Assembly (NCBI RefSeq): GCF_024498135.1
Contig: NZ_JANHOH010000003.1
Coordinates: 186,001-250,000 of the forward strand
DNA: 64,000 bases
Origin: Mucilaginibacter aquariorum
Lineage (GTDB): Bacteria; Bacteroidota; Bacteroidia; Sphingobacteriales; Sphingobacteriaceae
Direction: 5' to 3'
Shown: positions 51,251 through 59,743 of the stretch, piece after piece
How the letters are laid out: every line of letters begins with the position of its first letter
How positions within the stretch are numbered: position 1 is the stretch's first letter
Made by a program: the position numbers and the translations under genes
Notes under the pieces: generated by a model
What the model was told of the DNA's origin: nothing
The model's database searches: none
Seen by the model: only the letters and a program-made list of their open reading frames with translations

Positions 51251-53824
51251 ATGATCAAAAAACTACTTATCACTTCTATAATGCTGCCCGTAGCGGTATC
51301 ATGTATATATGCACAGCAAACGCCTGCCCCCCAACCTGTTTTTCGCGATAGCATGGTTGTAAAGGTGCACCCCAGTTATGATAAAGTTAGTGGTACGCAT
51401 CGCTGGTTTTTTGGTAAAAACTATCGTAAAGAATGGGCTACCCCGGTAAAAGTGCCCGTTATTCGCATTTCTGAAATTTACGGTGGCTTAACCCCCGAAA
51501 AAGAAGGCGGCGGTTTGCAATCAAAATCATTACGGTTAAAAGATAAAAGCGGCAAGGAATGGGTGATTCGCAGCGTGGAGAAAACACCCGATAAGCTTTT
51601 GCCCGAAAACCTGCAGGGAACTTTCGCGGTAGATTGGATAGAAGATGCCCTGAGCGGTCAGCACCCCTATTCGGCTTTGATAGTACCACCGTTGGCTGCA
51701 GCCGCACGTGTGCCGCATGCCAACCCGGTTATTGGTGTAATTGCTGATGATGATGCGCTTGGCGAGCATAGAAAAGTATTTGCCGGCACGGTTTGCCTGC
51801 TGGAAGAACGCGAGCCAATTGGCGAATCTGACAACACTATTAAAATGTTGGATAACCTGGTTAAAAGCCATGATAATAGTTTTGACGGCGAGGGATTTCT
51901 ACGCGCCCGTATGCTGGACCTGCTTATCGGCGACTGGGACCGCCACGAAGATCAATGGCGCTGGGCCGAAACCAAAAAGGGTAAAGACAAATTTTATATT
52001 GGCGTACCCCGCGACCGCGACCAGGTATTTCACCTGGAGGAAGGGTTGTTCCCGGATATTGCCGCATTACCTTATATAAACCCGTTGCTGGGTGATTTTA
52101 CGGCTAAGCCAAACTTTAAGTATGGTATATATAAAAGCCGTTTTTTAAACCCCTATCCAAATGCGCAAATGACGCATGAGCAATGGATGCGTGTAGTAAA
52201 TGAGTTTGTAGCCGCCGAAACAGATGCAGTATTTGAGGCCGGTTTACGCCACCTGCCGGGCGATACCTATAAAATGGGGCACGATGTATTGCTGGCTAAA
52301 TTAAAGGCGCGCAGAGCGGCCCTCCCCAAAGCAATGGATGATTATTACCGCTTCATTTACCGAATTGCCGATATCCGTTTGAGTAATAAAAATGAAAAAG
52401 TTACGATAACCGGTGCACCCAATGGCGGCTTACATGTTTTAGTTAATAAGATAACTAAAGAGGGCGAGGCGAAAGACAGCACCCTATCAATAACCTATAG
52501 CCCCGAGTTCACTAAAGAAATAAGGCTGTACACATCCGGCGGGGATGATAATATTAGCATTAACAATACAACATCGCCCATAAAACTGAGGGTTATAGGC
52601 GGTTCGGAAGGTAATAAGGTTTATAATGTAGTGCAGTCGGCAAACAAGGTGAAGGTTTACGATACACCGGCGGCCAAGTTTGAAGGTATGAGCGACAAGC
52701 TGAACAAGCACCTGTCTGCCGATACCATGAACACCCGTTTCGTGCAAACCAATCCTTACAATATTTGGATGCCCCTGGCAACAGCGGCTATTAATGCCGA
52801 TGATGGCTTTTTACTTGGGCTGGGGTTTAAATACACAAAACATGATGGTTTCCGTAAGCTGCCTTATACCAGCTCACAACAATTACTGCTTACCCATGCC
52901 TTTGCCACCGAGGCTTTCCGTATTAAATATAACGGCGAATGGATCCAGGCGATAGGCAAGGCCGATTTTACCCTGCAGGTGGTTGCACAGGCACCGGATA
53001 ACACCGTAAACTTTTTTGGGCTGGGCAACGGCACAACCTTAAATAAACAGCAGCCCAATTACCGCAGGTTTTATCGTACCCGTTTTGATACCTACGAGGT
53101 TGACCCTGCCCTGCGCTGGCATACAGGCATAAACAGCACCATTAGCGCCGGTCCATCGTTTCAGTACTACCGTATGGATATGAGTGACAATGTTGGCAGG
53201 CTGATCAGCAATAGTTCGCTTATTGGCTCGTATGATAGCCTGACTGTAAACCAGAGTAAAGCGCATTTAGGTTTGGCTGTTAACCTTAACAGCAACAATC
53301 GCATTGGTGGTATTTTACCAACCGGGGGGTATTATATCAACATCAGTCTGGAAGGATATAAGGGGTTAAATAACTACTCAAAAGACTATTTTCAGATCAG
53401 GCCCGAATTCACCTTTTATCAGAAACTAACCAGCAGTGGGTCGGTGGTATTGTCTGATCGTATTGGTGGCGGGGTAAGCTTGGGCAAGCCCGCATTTTAC
53501 CAATCGATGTTTTTGGGCGGGCAGGGGAATTTATTGGGTTATCTGCAATATCGTTTTGCGGGCAAACACATGGTATTCAATAACCTGCAGGGCCGGGTTA
53601 AACTGTTTAATATTGCCAGTTACATTATACCGGGCCAGTTAGGCTTAAGTGGTTTTTATGATGTCGGCAGGGTTTGGGCCGATGAAGAAAAATCAAACAA
53701 ATGGCACACAGGTGTGGGCGGAGGCTTTTATTTCTCACCTGCCAGCCTAACAATTTTACAAGTTTTAGCCGGCCATTCAGAAGAAGGCTGGTACCCTTAC
53801 ATATCATTAAATTTCAGAATATAA
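51251..53824 (+). CDS. outer-membrane barrel protein with atypical kinase-like N-terminal domain
   Basis: 857 residues from the ATG at 51251, which gives a proper signal peptide (MIKKLLITSIML to CIYAQ); a weaker in-frame ATG is at 51212. Residues 60-390 carry features of atypical kinases of the HipA/Fam20C/PI4K type: a glycine-rich loop GGGLQSKSLRLKDK, then the catalytic-loop-like LLIGDWDRHEDQW (about 222-234) and PRDRDQVF (about 251-258), which could be the metal-binding equivalent of DFG. The C-terminal ~350 residues form a beta-barrel of the Omp85/surface-antigen type (SMFLGGQGNLLGYLQYRFAG, ending YPYISLNFRI). The gene follows the ppk1 operon by 131 bases. The kinase assignment is my inference. 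Confidence 0.75.
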   Translation: MIKKLLITSIMLPVAVSCIYAQQTPAPQPVFRDSMVVKVHPSYDKVSGTHRWFFGKNYRKEWATPVKVPVIRISEIYGGLTPEKEGGGLQSKSLRLKDKSGKEWVIRSVEKTPDKLLPENLQGTFAVDWIEDALSGQHPYSALIVPPLAAAARVPHANPVIGVIADDDALGEHRKVFAGTVCLLEEREPIGESDNTIKMLDNLVKSHDNSFDGEGFLRARMLDLLIGDWDRHEDQWRWAETKKGKDKFYIGVPRDRDQVFHLEEGLFPDIAALPYINPLLGDFTAKPNFKYGIYKSRFLNPYPNAQMTHEQWMRVVNEFVAAETDAVFEAGLRHLPGDTYKMGHDVLLAKLKARRAALPKAMDDYYRFIYRIADIRLSNKNEKVTITGAPNGGLHVLVNKITKEGEAKDSTLSITYSPEFTKEIRLYTSGGDDNISINNTTSPIKLRVIGGSEGNKVYNVVQSANKVKVYDTPAAKFEGMSDKLNKHLSADTMNTRFVQTNPYNIWMPLATAAINADDGFLLGLGFKYTKHDGFRKLPYTSSQQLLLTHAFATEAFRIKYNGEWIQAIGKADFTLQVVAQAPDNTVNFFGLGNGTTLNKQQPNYRRFYRTRFDTYEVDPALRWHTGINSTISAGPSFQYYRMDMSDNVGRLISNSSLIGSYDSLTVNQSKAHLGLAVNLNSNNRIGGILPTGGYYINISLEGYKGLNNYSKDYFQIRPEFTFYQKLTSSGSVVLSDRIGGGVSLGKPAFYQSMFLGGQGNLLGYLQYRFAGKHMVFNNLQGRVKLFNIASYIIPGQLGLSGFYDVGRVWADEEKSNKWHTGVGGGFYFSPASLTILQVLAGHSEEGWYPYISLNFRI

Positions 53825-54003
53825 TTCCTAATTTACCCGTCTCACTTATCGTTTATATGGCATTTGGGTGTATTTAATACACTATATGTTACCCTACCCT
53901 GCCAACCTGCAATTTAGGTTCAAAAGGTAACAAATGTCATACAAATATCTCTCGGGCTGACTTTTGTCATCAAAAAGTTAAATATCGTTAAAGTAGTAAA
54001 TTT

Positions 54004-54024
54004 AGTTGACCATTTTAGTCAACT
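54004..54024. promoter_or_regulatory. palindromic operator AGTTGAC-N7-GTCAACT
   Basis: Perfect 7-base arms separated by 7 bases. The left arm contains the TTG (54006-54008) of the promoter below. Symmetry and position fit a MarR-type dimer, and a MarR gene closes this operon. Confidence 0.65.
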
Positions 54025-54037
54025 TGGTTTACATTTG
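54006..54037 (+). promoter_or_regulatory. promoter of the 104-aa gene / DUF5686 / MarR operon
   Basis: TTG (54006-54008), 21 bases, TACATTTG (54030-54037), an exact -7 box. Start near 54043 and a leader of about 15 bases to the ATG at 54058. Confidence 0.65.
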
Positions 54038-54057
54038 CAGTGTTATTTATCACAGCA

Positions 54058-54372
54058 ATGAAAACGTTATCTCTACCCCAGCCAAATATCAGCTCTCTTT
54101 TCAAGAGAAATACTGAGCATGCAGCTGTTTCACAAAACACAAATTCTACATCAACTGCAGGCAAGCGGAACAACCGTACCATGTCTGCCGGCGAGTACAT
54201 TATCAATGTTTTGGGAGAAGGTTTTAAACAAAATTTCTTGGGTGCTGATATTAACATGGAGTTTTTAACGCTTACTGTTCGCAGTTATGCAACATCAACA
54301 GTTAAAGTACTTCGCAAACTGGCAGTTAAACCTGCCGCAAAACAACAAAATACAAATCACGCCTCTATCTAA
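54058..54372 (+). CDS. small protein of unknown function
   Basis: 104 residues from the ATG at 54058; six more upstream codons are open but lie in the promoter leader. It has no signal peptide and no transmembrane helix. The N-terminal 40 residues are polar (Ser, Thr, Asn rich), then an amphipathic segment MSAGEYIINVLGEGFKQNFL and a second helix. I do not recognise a family. It lies directly behind the operator-promoter and 16 bases before the DUF5686 gene, so it is the first gene of that operon and probably functions with it. Codon use looks ordinary, which supports that it is real. Confidence 0.65.
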   Translation: MKTLSLPQPNISSLFKRNTEHAAVSQNTNSTSTAGKRNNRTMSAGEYIINVLGEGFKQNFLGADINMEFLTLTVRSYATSTVKVLRKLAVKPAAKQQNTNHASI

Positions 54373-54388
54373 ATTCACAGCATATATA

Positions 54389-56950
54389 ATGAAACGTTTA
54401 CTCACCCCTATTTTTAATAAAAGTATCATACTGATACTTGTTTTGCTTTCATCCTTAACAAGCCTGCATGCACAAACTGTTGTACGCGGTGTTGTTACCG
54501 ATGCTAAAACAAAACAGCCCATGTCATACGTAACGGTATCATTTACCGGCACAACGCAAGGTGTAGGCACTAACGGCCAGGGCCGTTACACATTATCAAC
54601 TACCGATAATACCATTAACCAGATAAAACTATCTTTTGTAGGGTACAAAACCGTTGTCCGCAATGTTACGCCCGGCCAGGATCAAACTATAAATATCGCC
54701 TTAACAGAAGACAGCCATTCTTTAAACGAGGTTGTAGTAAAATCTGCCAAAAAGAAAAAATACAGTAATAAGAATAACCCCGCGGTCGAGCTTATTCGCC
54801 AGGTAATTGCCCACAAAGCACAAAACCAAGTTGAAAATTATAACTATGCCGAGTACAAACAGTACGAACGCATGAATTTCTCTTTAAGTAACCTGAGTGA
54901 TAAATTTCGTAACAAACGCATATTTAAAAATTACCAGTTCCTGTTCCGCGAGCAGGATTCAACTGCTATAGGCGGTAAAACCTTACTACCAATGTACCAG
55001 GAAGAAAAAACATCTGATAATTACTTCCGTAAGGCGCCTTATGCTAAAAAACAAATCATCACTGCCAACAAACAAGTAAAATACGACGAAAACTTTGTTG
55101 ACAACCAGGGCCTTACCGCTTACTTTAACCGCATGTATCAGGATATTAATATCTATGATAACAACGTATCGTTATTAAGTAACCAGTTGTTGAGCCCTAT
55201 TGCAAACAGCTCGCCCGATTTTTACAAGTTCTTTATTACCGATACACTTAAAGACGTTCAGCCAAACTTAATAGAGCTGAGCTTTACCCCACGCAACACC
55301 AACAACCTTTTATTCGAAGGTAAAATATATATCACCATGGATGGCAACTACGCCGTTCAGAACGCGTTGCTAACCGTAAACAAAAACATCAACTTAAACT
55401 TTGTGCGCCAGATGCAGGCCGACCTGTCATTCGAAAAGAATAATGACGGCAGGTACCACCTAAGCCAAAGCGACCTGAAGATAGAGTTTGGTATCAACAA
55501 AAATAAAGGCGGCGGTATCTACGGCGAGCGTTTGGTTACCATCAACAATTTTGTAATAAACAATGCCCGTACCGAAGAAACCTATAAAGGCCCGGCGCAG
55601 GTTATCGCGTTAAATGCCGAAGATAAAGATGATACCTATTGGCAAATGACCCGCCCTGATACTTTAGACGCGGCATCTGCAAGCATATACAAAAACATTG
55701 ATAGCCTGCAAACTATCCCATCGTTCAAAAAAACCATGGACATTGCCACACTGGTACTGGCTGGTTACAAAAACTTTGGGACATTTGAAGTTGGCCCTGC
55801 CAACACTTTCTACAGCTTTAACCCGGTAGAAGGTTTCCGTGTACGTGTGGGTGGCCGTAGTACCCCTATGCTAAGCAAACGTTATTATTTTGAAACTTAT
55901 GGCGCTTACGGTACCCGCGACGAAAAATTTAAATACTTTTTAAGCAGTACCTACTCGCTCAATAACAAATCTATCTACTCGTTCCCGCAAAACTATATAA
56001 GGGCAAGTTTCCAGCACGATACAAAAATACCGGGTCAGGAGCTGCAGTTTGTTCAGGAAAGCAACTTCCTGCTGTCGTTTAAACGCGGTGCAAATGATAT
56101 CTGGTTATATAATGATATCTTCCGGTTAGATTATGTGCACGAGTTTACCAACCACCTGTCATACTCGTTAGGTTTCAAAAAATGGAACCAAACACCTGCA
56201 GGTTCGCTTTTATACCAAAACTTGTTGCCAAACGGTACATTGAATAATATTGACCTTATTCAAACTACCGAGCTATCTGCACAGTTACGCTGGGCACCGC
56301 ACGAAAAATTTTATCAGGGTAAATTATATCGTACCCCAATACCTGATAAGTACCCTATTTTCACCCTTAACTATACACAGGGTATAAAAGGTTTATTAGG
56401 CGGCGAGTATAACTATCAAAACCTGATAGGTAATATCAGCAAACGCTTTTACCTGTCGCAATTGGGCTTTACAGATGTAAGTACCGAAGGTGGCTACCTG
56501 TTTGGCAAAGTGCCTTTCCCATTATTGGATATACACCACGCCAACCAAACCTATGCTTTCCAACTACAGTCATATAACTTAATGAACTTCCAGGAGTTTG
56601 TGAGCGACCATTACGCCAGCATAGCTATTGACCATAACTTTAACGGATTTTTGTTTAACCGCATACCGTTATTAAAGAAACTAAAACTACGCGAGATCAT
56701 CGACTTTAAGAGTTTATGGGGTGGTGTACGCAGCGAGAACAATCCCGCTAACGACCCATCATTGTTACGTTTCCCTGGTAGTGGTGCAGGCACTTATGCC
56801 CTGGGCAGCACACCATATATGGAAGGCAGCGTGGGTATTGGTAACATATTTAAGTTACTGCGTGTAGACCTGGTTAAACGTTTCACTTATCTTGACCATC
56901 CGGGCGCACCGGAATGGGGTGTAAGGTTCTTCGTAAAGTTTGATTTTTAA
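54389..56950 (+). CDS. DUF5686 outer-membrane protein with carboxypeptidase-like N-terminal domain
   Basis: 853 residues from the ATG at 54389 (MKRLLTPIFNKS), 34 codons inside the longest frame; this start gives the signal peptide ending at LHAQ. A CarboxypepD_reg domain (VVRGVVTDAKTKQPMSYVTV, about 28-110) is followed by a positively charged linker (KSAKKKKYSNKNNPA) and the DUF5686 barrel domain (YAEYKQYERMNFSLSN; RQVIAHKAQN; barrel end EWGVRFFVKFDF). Such proteins are abundant in Bacteroidota and their role in the outer membrane is not known. It lies between a small unknown gene and a MarR regulator in one operon. Confidence 0.9.
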   Translation: MKRLLTPIFNKSIILILVLLSSLTSLHAQTVVRGVVTDAKTKQPMSYVTVSFTGTTQGVGTNGQGRYTLSTTDNTINQIKLSFVGYKTVVRNVTPGQDQTINIALTEDSHSLNEVVVKSAKKKKYSNKNNPAVELIRQVIAHKAQNQVENYNYAEYKQYERMNFSLSNLSDKFRNKRIFKNYQFLFREQDSTAIGGKTLLPMYQEEKTSDNYFRKAPYAKKQIITANKQVKYDENFVDNQGLTAYFNRMYQDINIYDNNVSLLSNQLLSPIANSSPDFYKFFITDTLKDVQPNLIELSFTPRNTNNLLFEGKIYITMDGNYAVQNALLTVNKNINLNFVRQMQADLSFEKNNDGRYHLSQSDLKIEFGINKNKGGGIYGERLVTINNFVINNARTEETYKGPAQVIALNAEDKDDTYWQMTRPDTLDAASASIYKNIDSLQTIPSFKKTMDIATLVLAGYKNFGTFEVGPANTFYSFNPVEGFRVRVGGRSTPMLSKRYYFETYGAYGTRDEKFKYFLSSTYSLNNKSIYSFPQNYIRASFQHDTKIPGQELQFVQESNFLLSFKRGANDIWLYNDIFRLDYVHEFTNHLSYSLGFKKWNQTPAGSLLYQNLLPNGTLNNIDLIQTTELSAQLRWAPHEKFYQGKLYRTPIPDKYPIFTLNYTQGIKGLLGGEYNYQNLIGNISKRFYLSQLGFTDVSTEGGYLFGKVPFPLLDIHHANQTYAFQLQSYNLMNFQEFVSDHYASIAIDHNFNGFLFNRIPLLKKLKLREIIDFKSLWGGVRSENNPANDPSLLRFPGSGAGTYALGSTPYMEGSVGIGNIFKLLRVDLVKRFTYLDHPGAPEWGVRFFVKFDF

Positions 56951-56997
56951 CTTATATTCGTAAACCAGGTTGACATTTAATTGTTGTATATACTATC

Positions 56998-57474
56998 ATG
57001 GAAAACCCTTGTGTAATGACTGAAGAAACCAAAAAAGTTGCCCCAAAGCTGGTATACCTGCTTAAGCGCCTTTTGGATGAGTGGATGGGTAAAAAACTTT
57101 GCCGTATAGATCAACCGGGATTTAATGCCGCTCATCTGCCCCTGTTTATGAGTATTGGTAAAACCGGTATATCAAATAACGAACTGGCAGCCAAAATGAA
57201 CGTTACCAAACAGGCTACAAGTAAAATAGTAAAAGAGCTGGAAGCCATTAATATGGTAAAAAGCGAAAAAAGCCCTGATGATGCCCGTGTAGTAATGCTG
57301 CACTTTACACCTGAGGGTGAGGCCTTTTATCATAACTTAAAAAGCCAGGTAATGGACCTTGAAACCCAGTACAAAAAGGTAGCAGGCACCAAAAATTACG
57401 AAATTGCTATAGAAGTGATGCTGAAGCTTGTAAAGTTTCATGAAGAAAATAACTGCATCGAAGAAAAATCATAA
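56998..57474 (+). CDS. MarR family transcriptional regulator
   Basis: 158 residues. The winged helix-turn-helix is clear: ISNNELAAKMNVTKQATSKIVKELEAINMVKS with recognition helix KQATSKIVKEL, then the wing SPDDARVVMLHFTPEG. N- and C-terminal helices for dimerisation are present. Start ATG at 56998; the next ATG (MTEETKK) is six codons later. It follows the DUF5686 gene after 47 bases, so it is probably in the operon that starts at 54058 and may repress it through the TTGAC-N7-GTCAA site. A second half-site-like TTGAC occurs at 56969-56973. Confidence 0.92.
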   Translation: MENPCVMTEETKKVAPKLVYLLKRLLDEWMGKKLCRIDQPGFNAAHLPLFMSIGKTGISNNELAAKMNVTKQATSKIVKELEAINMVKSEKSPDDARVVMLHFTPEGEAFYHNLKSQVMDLETQYKKVAGTKNYEIAIEVMLKLVKFHEENNCIEEKS

Positions 57475-57486
57475 AATAATTTAAGT

Positions 57487-57499
57487 TTTACTAAGTAAA
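57487..57499. promoter_or_regulatory. palindrome TTTACTAAGTAAA between marR-like and tetR-like genes
   Basis: Arms TTTACT/AGTAAA around a single A, 12 bases after the MarR stop. It could be an operator or the tail end of the first operon; no T-tract makes it a terminator. Confidence 0.4.
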
Positions 57500-57535
57500 T
57501 GACAATAGAATGAAACGGTTTTTAATTTACCGTTG

Positions 57536-57543
57536 TACATTTG
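57536..57543 (+). promoter_or_regulatory. -7 box of the TetR gene
   Basis: TACATTTG, an exact TAnnTTTG, ending one base before the operator-like palindrome at 57545-57557. No clear TTG at -33. Confidence 0.5.
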
Positions 57544-57544
57544 C

Positions 57545-57557
57545 TTAACACTGTTAA
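57545..57557. promoter_or_regulatory. operator candidate 1: TTAACACTGTTAA
   Basis: Perfect 6+1+6 palindrome just downstream of the -7 box, at the expected transcription start of the TetR gene. The same site, with one base different at the centre and the same flank ATAATCTAA, recurs at 58284-58296. Confidence 0.65.
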
Positions 57558-57580
57558 ATAATCTAATAGGACTAAAAGAA

Positions 57581-58183
57581 ATGGCCAGCAAGGATAGGAT
57601 ACAACGATTGAAAGAGGAAACCAGGAGTAACATCCTGAGTGCCGCTTTGCAAATTGTTAAGGAAGATGGATGGCAGGCCTTAAGTATGCGTAAAATAGCC
57701 GATGTAATTGAATACACCGCCCCTATTATATACGAATACTTTGCTAATAAGGAAGCGATATTATTAGAGCTTACCCGTAAAGGTTTTTTATTATTATCAA
57801 ACGATCTGCAGGAAGCAAAAGATAAATACACATCGCCGGCAGATCAGCTGGAGGCTATGTGGCTTGCTTACTGGAACTTCGCTTTTGCAAATAAGGAATT
57901 ATACCAGGTAATGTTTGGTATAACAACCAACTGTAGCTGCGAGATGGTAAATAATTTGGCCGAGGCCGAATTGCCCTGGGAACATTTCGCCACATCGATA
58001 GGTGAGTTAATGAAAATTGATGATCTTAATTCGGATGTGATCTGTACAAAATATTATACTTTTTGGTCGATAGTACACGGGTTAGTGTCTATCAATCTTT
58101 TAAATCGCGGTGATTCTGATGCCATAAACAGGCAAGTGTTAAGGGATGCTATAACAGGCATTATTAGATCTATCACCCCTTAA
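57581..58183 (+). CDS. TetR family transcriptional regulator
   Basis: 200 residues from the ATG at 57581 (MASKDRIQRLKEETR); 16 upstream codons are open but include the operator. The N-terminal TetR helix-turn-helix is intact: ILSAALQIVKEDGWQALSMRKIADVIEYTAPIIYEYFANKEAILLEL. The C-terminal ligand domain has YWNFAFANKELYQVMFG and a W-SIVHGLVSINLL helix typical of the WHG/TetR_C_33 group. It directly precedes the RND efflux genes on the same strand and shares an operator-like palindrome with them, so it is most likely the pump's repressor. Confidence 0.92.
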   Translation: MASKDRIQRLKEETRSNILSAALQIVKEDGWQALSMRKIADVIEYTAPIIYEYFANKEAILLELTRKGFLLLSNDLQEAKDKYTSPADQLEAMWLAYWNFAFANKELYQVMFGITTNCSCEMVNNLAEAELPWEHFATSIGELMKIDDLNSDVICTKYYTFWSIVHGLVSINLLNRGDSDAINRQVLRDAITGIIRSITP

Positions 58184-58493
58184 TTAAAGTTTTAACCCTT
58201 GTTAATTATTAATAAGGTTAAATAAAGTTCAAACTATAAAACTCACGCTTATGAAAACTATAACTATTCTTCTCCCCCGCTATTTAACAGTGTTAAATAA
58301 TCTAACAAGGTTAATATCTTATTCATATTATCGTTAGCTACGGTGATATCCGCAGTAAAAAACGAAACATATACTATCGAATACAACAATACGCACAACA
58401 ATGTACAATACAACAAAAACAACCGACACTATATATATAAACAGCTTGCGGGCTGCTCTAACACCTATCAACTCACCATCAAAATTAATCATC
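58184..58493. other. 310-base regulatory spacer before the efflux genes
   Basis: Contains a near-palindrome CCTTGTTAAT-T-ATTAATAAGG (58197-58217), the second operator candidate (58284-58296) and a possible TTG-N21-TAAAGTTC promoter (58199-58230). The rest holds no recognisable gene. Confidence 0.6.
58284..58296. promoter_or_regulatory. operator candidate 2: TTAACAGTGTTAA
   Basis: Perfect 6+1+6 palindrome, 198 bases before the adaptor ATG, followed by ATAATCTAA exactly as at 57558-57566. It is the likely TetR target for the efflux operon. Confidence 0.65.
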
Positions 58494-59630
58494 ATGAAAA
58501 TTATCTTAATAGCGATAATCGCCATTTCATTATTCAGCTGTTCACCAAAGCCGCAAACGGCGCAAGCCCCACCTCCACCGGCATTGCCTGTAGCGACAGT
58601 AGCAACAGGTAATCAAACAACTTATCAGGAATACCCTGCATCTATAGAAGGTACCGTAAACGTTGAGGTTCGCCCACAAGTTAGCGGTTCGTTAGATAAA
58701 GTATTTGTGGACGAAGGCGCATTTGTAAATGCAGGCCAGCCAATATTTAAAATAAACGAACAACCATATCGCGCAGCATTAAACAACGCATTAGCAAGTT
58801 TACATGCGGCCGAAGCAGCTCTGGGAAACGCCCAAATAGAGGTTGATAAATTAACCCCGCTTGTTGCTAACAAAGTAGTATCAGACTATCAGTTAAAAAC
58901 AGCTAAAGCTACCTATCAGGTTGCCAAAGCCAATATCGAATCGGCAAAAGCAAACGTTGCTACCGCGCAGATCAATTTAGGTTACACCTTAATAAAAGCC
59001 CCTGTTAGTGGTTACATTGGCCGCCTGTTAAAAAAACAAGGTAGCCTGGTTTCTCCGCAGGATGTTGAAGCTTTAACGCAATTATCTGATGTGCACGATG
59101 TGCATGTTTACTTCTCTCTTGGCGAAAAAGACTTTGTAGGTTTTAAAGACCAATACGAAGGCGCTACGCTTAAGGACAAGCTTAAACACCTGCCATCAGT
59201 ATCATTATTATTAGCCGACGGCAGCGAATACGCTAAACAAGGTAAGATAGATGTAATTGACGGCCAGTTTGATAAAACTACCGGCGCTATCACTGTAAGG
59301 GCAACTTTCGCTAATCCGCAGGGCCTATTACGTTCGGGTAATACAGGTAAAGTTCGCCTGAGCCTGCAACATAATAATGCCTTGATCATTCCTCAATCGG
59401 CTACTATCGATATGCAGGATAAGGTGTTCGTGTACGCTTTGGCGGATAGCAACAAAGTGAAAAAATCGCCTATCACCATTATAGGTACAAGCGGCGAAAA
59501 TTACCTGGTTAAAGATGGTGTTAAAGCCGGCGACCAGATAGTACTTAGTGGCATCGACAAATTACAGGAAGGTATGGTTATAGCCCCGCAAAAATCTGTT
59601 GATAAAGCAGCGGTTGTAGCGAAAAACTAA
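58494..59630 (+). CDS. RND efflux periplasmic adaptor (AcrA/MexA-type) lipoprotein
   Basis: 378 residues from the ATG at 58494 (MKIILIAIIAISLFSC); the longest frame opens 31 codons earlier but lacks the signal. The lipobox LFSC places the lipidated Cys at 16. Membrane-fusion plan: a Pro-rich linker, barrel-sandwich/lipoyl half (VEVRPQVSGSLDKVFVDEGAFVNAGQ), an alpha-hairpin (about 105-170), the second lipoyl half (LIKAPVSGYIGRLLKKQGSLV), beta-barrel and membrane-proximal domain (VKAGDQIVLSGIDKLQEGM). It links the pump to the outer-membrane channel. First gene of the efflux operon. Confidence 0.95.
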   Translation: MKIILIAIIAISLFSCSPKPQTAQAPPPPALPVATVATGNQTTYQEYPASIEGTVNVEVRPQVSGSLDKVFVDEGAFVNAGQPIFKINEQPYRAALNNALASLHAAEAALGNAQIEVDKLTPLVANKVVSDYQLKTAKATYQVAKANIESAKANVATAQINLGYTLIKAPVSGYIGRLLKKQGSLVSPQDVEALTQLSDVHDVHVYFSLGEKDFVGFKDQYEGATLKDKLKHLPSVSLLLADGSEYAKQGKIDVIDGQFDKTTGAITVRATFANPQGLLRSGNTGKVRLSLQHNNALIIPQSATIDMQDKVFVYALADSNKVKKSPITIIGTSGENYLVKDGVKAGDQIVLSGIDKLQEGMVIAPQKSVDKAAVVAKN

Positions 59631-59631
59631 G

Positions 59632-59721
59632 GCCTCACCCTGCCCTCTCCAAAGGAGAGGGTTCAAACAAAAACTATGCTTCTTAAAGCCCCTCTCCTTT
59701 GGAGAGGGGTTGGGGAGAGGC
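59632..59721. repeat. composite G/C-rich palindrome between adaptor and pump genes
   Basis: Two perfect hairpins, CCCTCTCC-AAA-GGAGAGGG (59643-59661) and CCCCTCTCC-TTT-GGAGAGGGG (59689-59709), are enclosed by outer arms GCCTC (59632-59636) and GAGGC (59717-59721). It begins one base after the adaptor stop and ends 22 bases before the pump ATG. Confidence 0.85.
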
Positions 59722-59743
59722 TTCACTCATAAATATTAAGACA

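Noticed and set aside
58251..58337. 28-codon leader peptide before the efflux operon
   Set aside because: It spans the operator-like palindrome and has no ribosome-binding site or recognisable regulatory codons; a chance frame is more likely.
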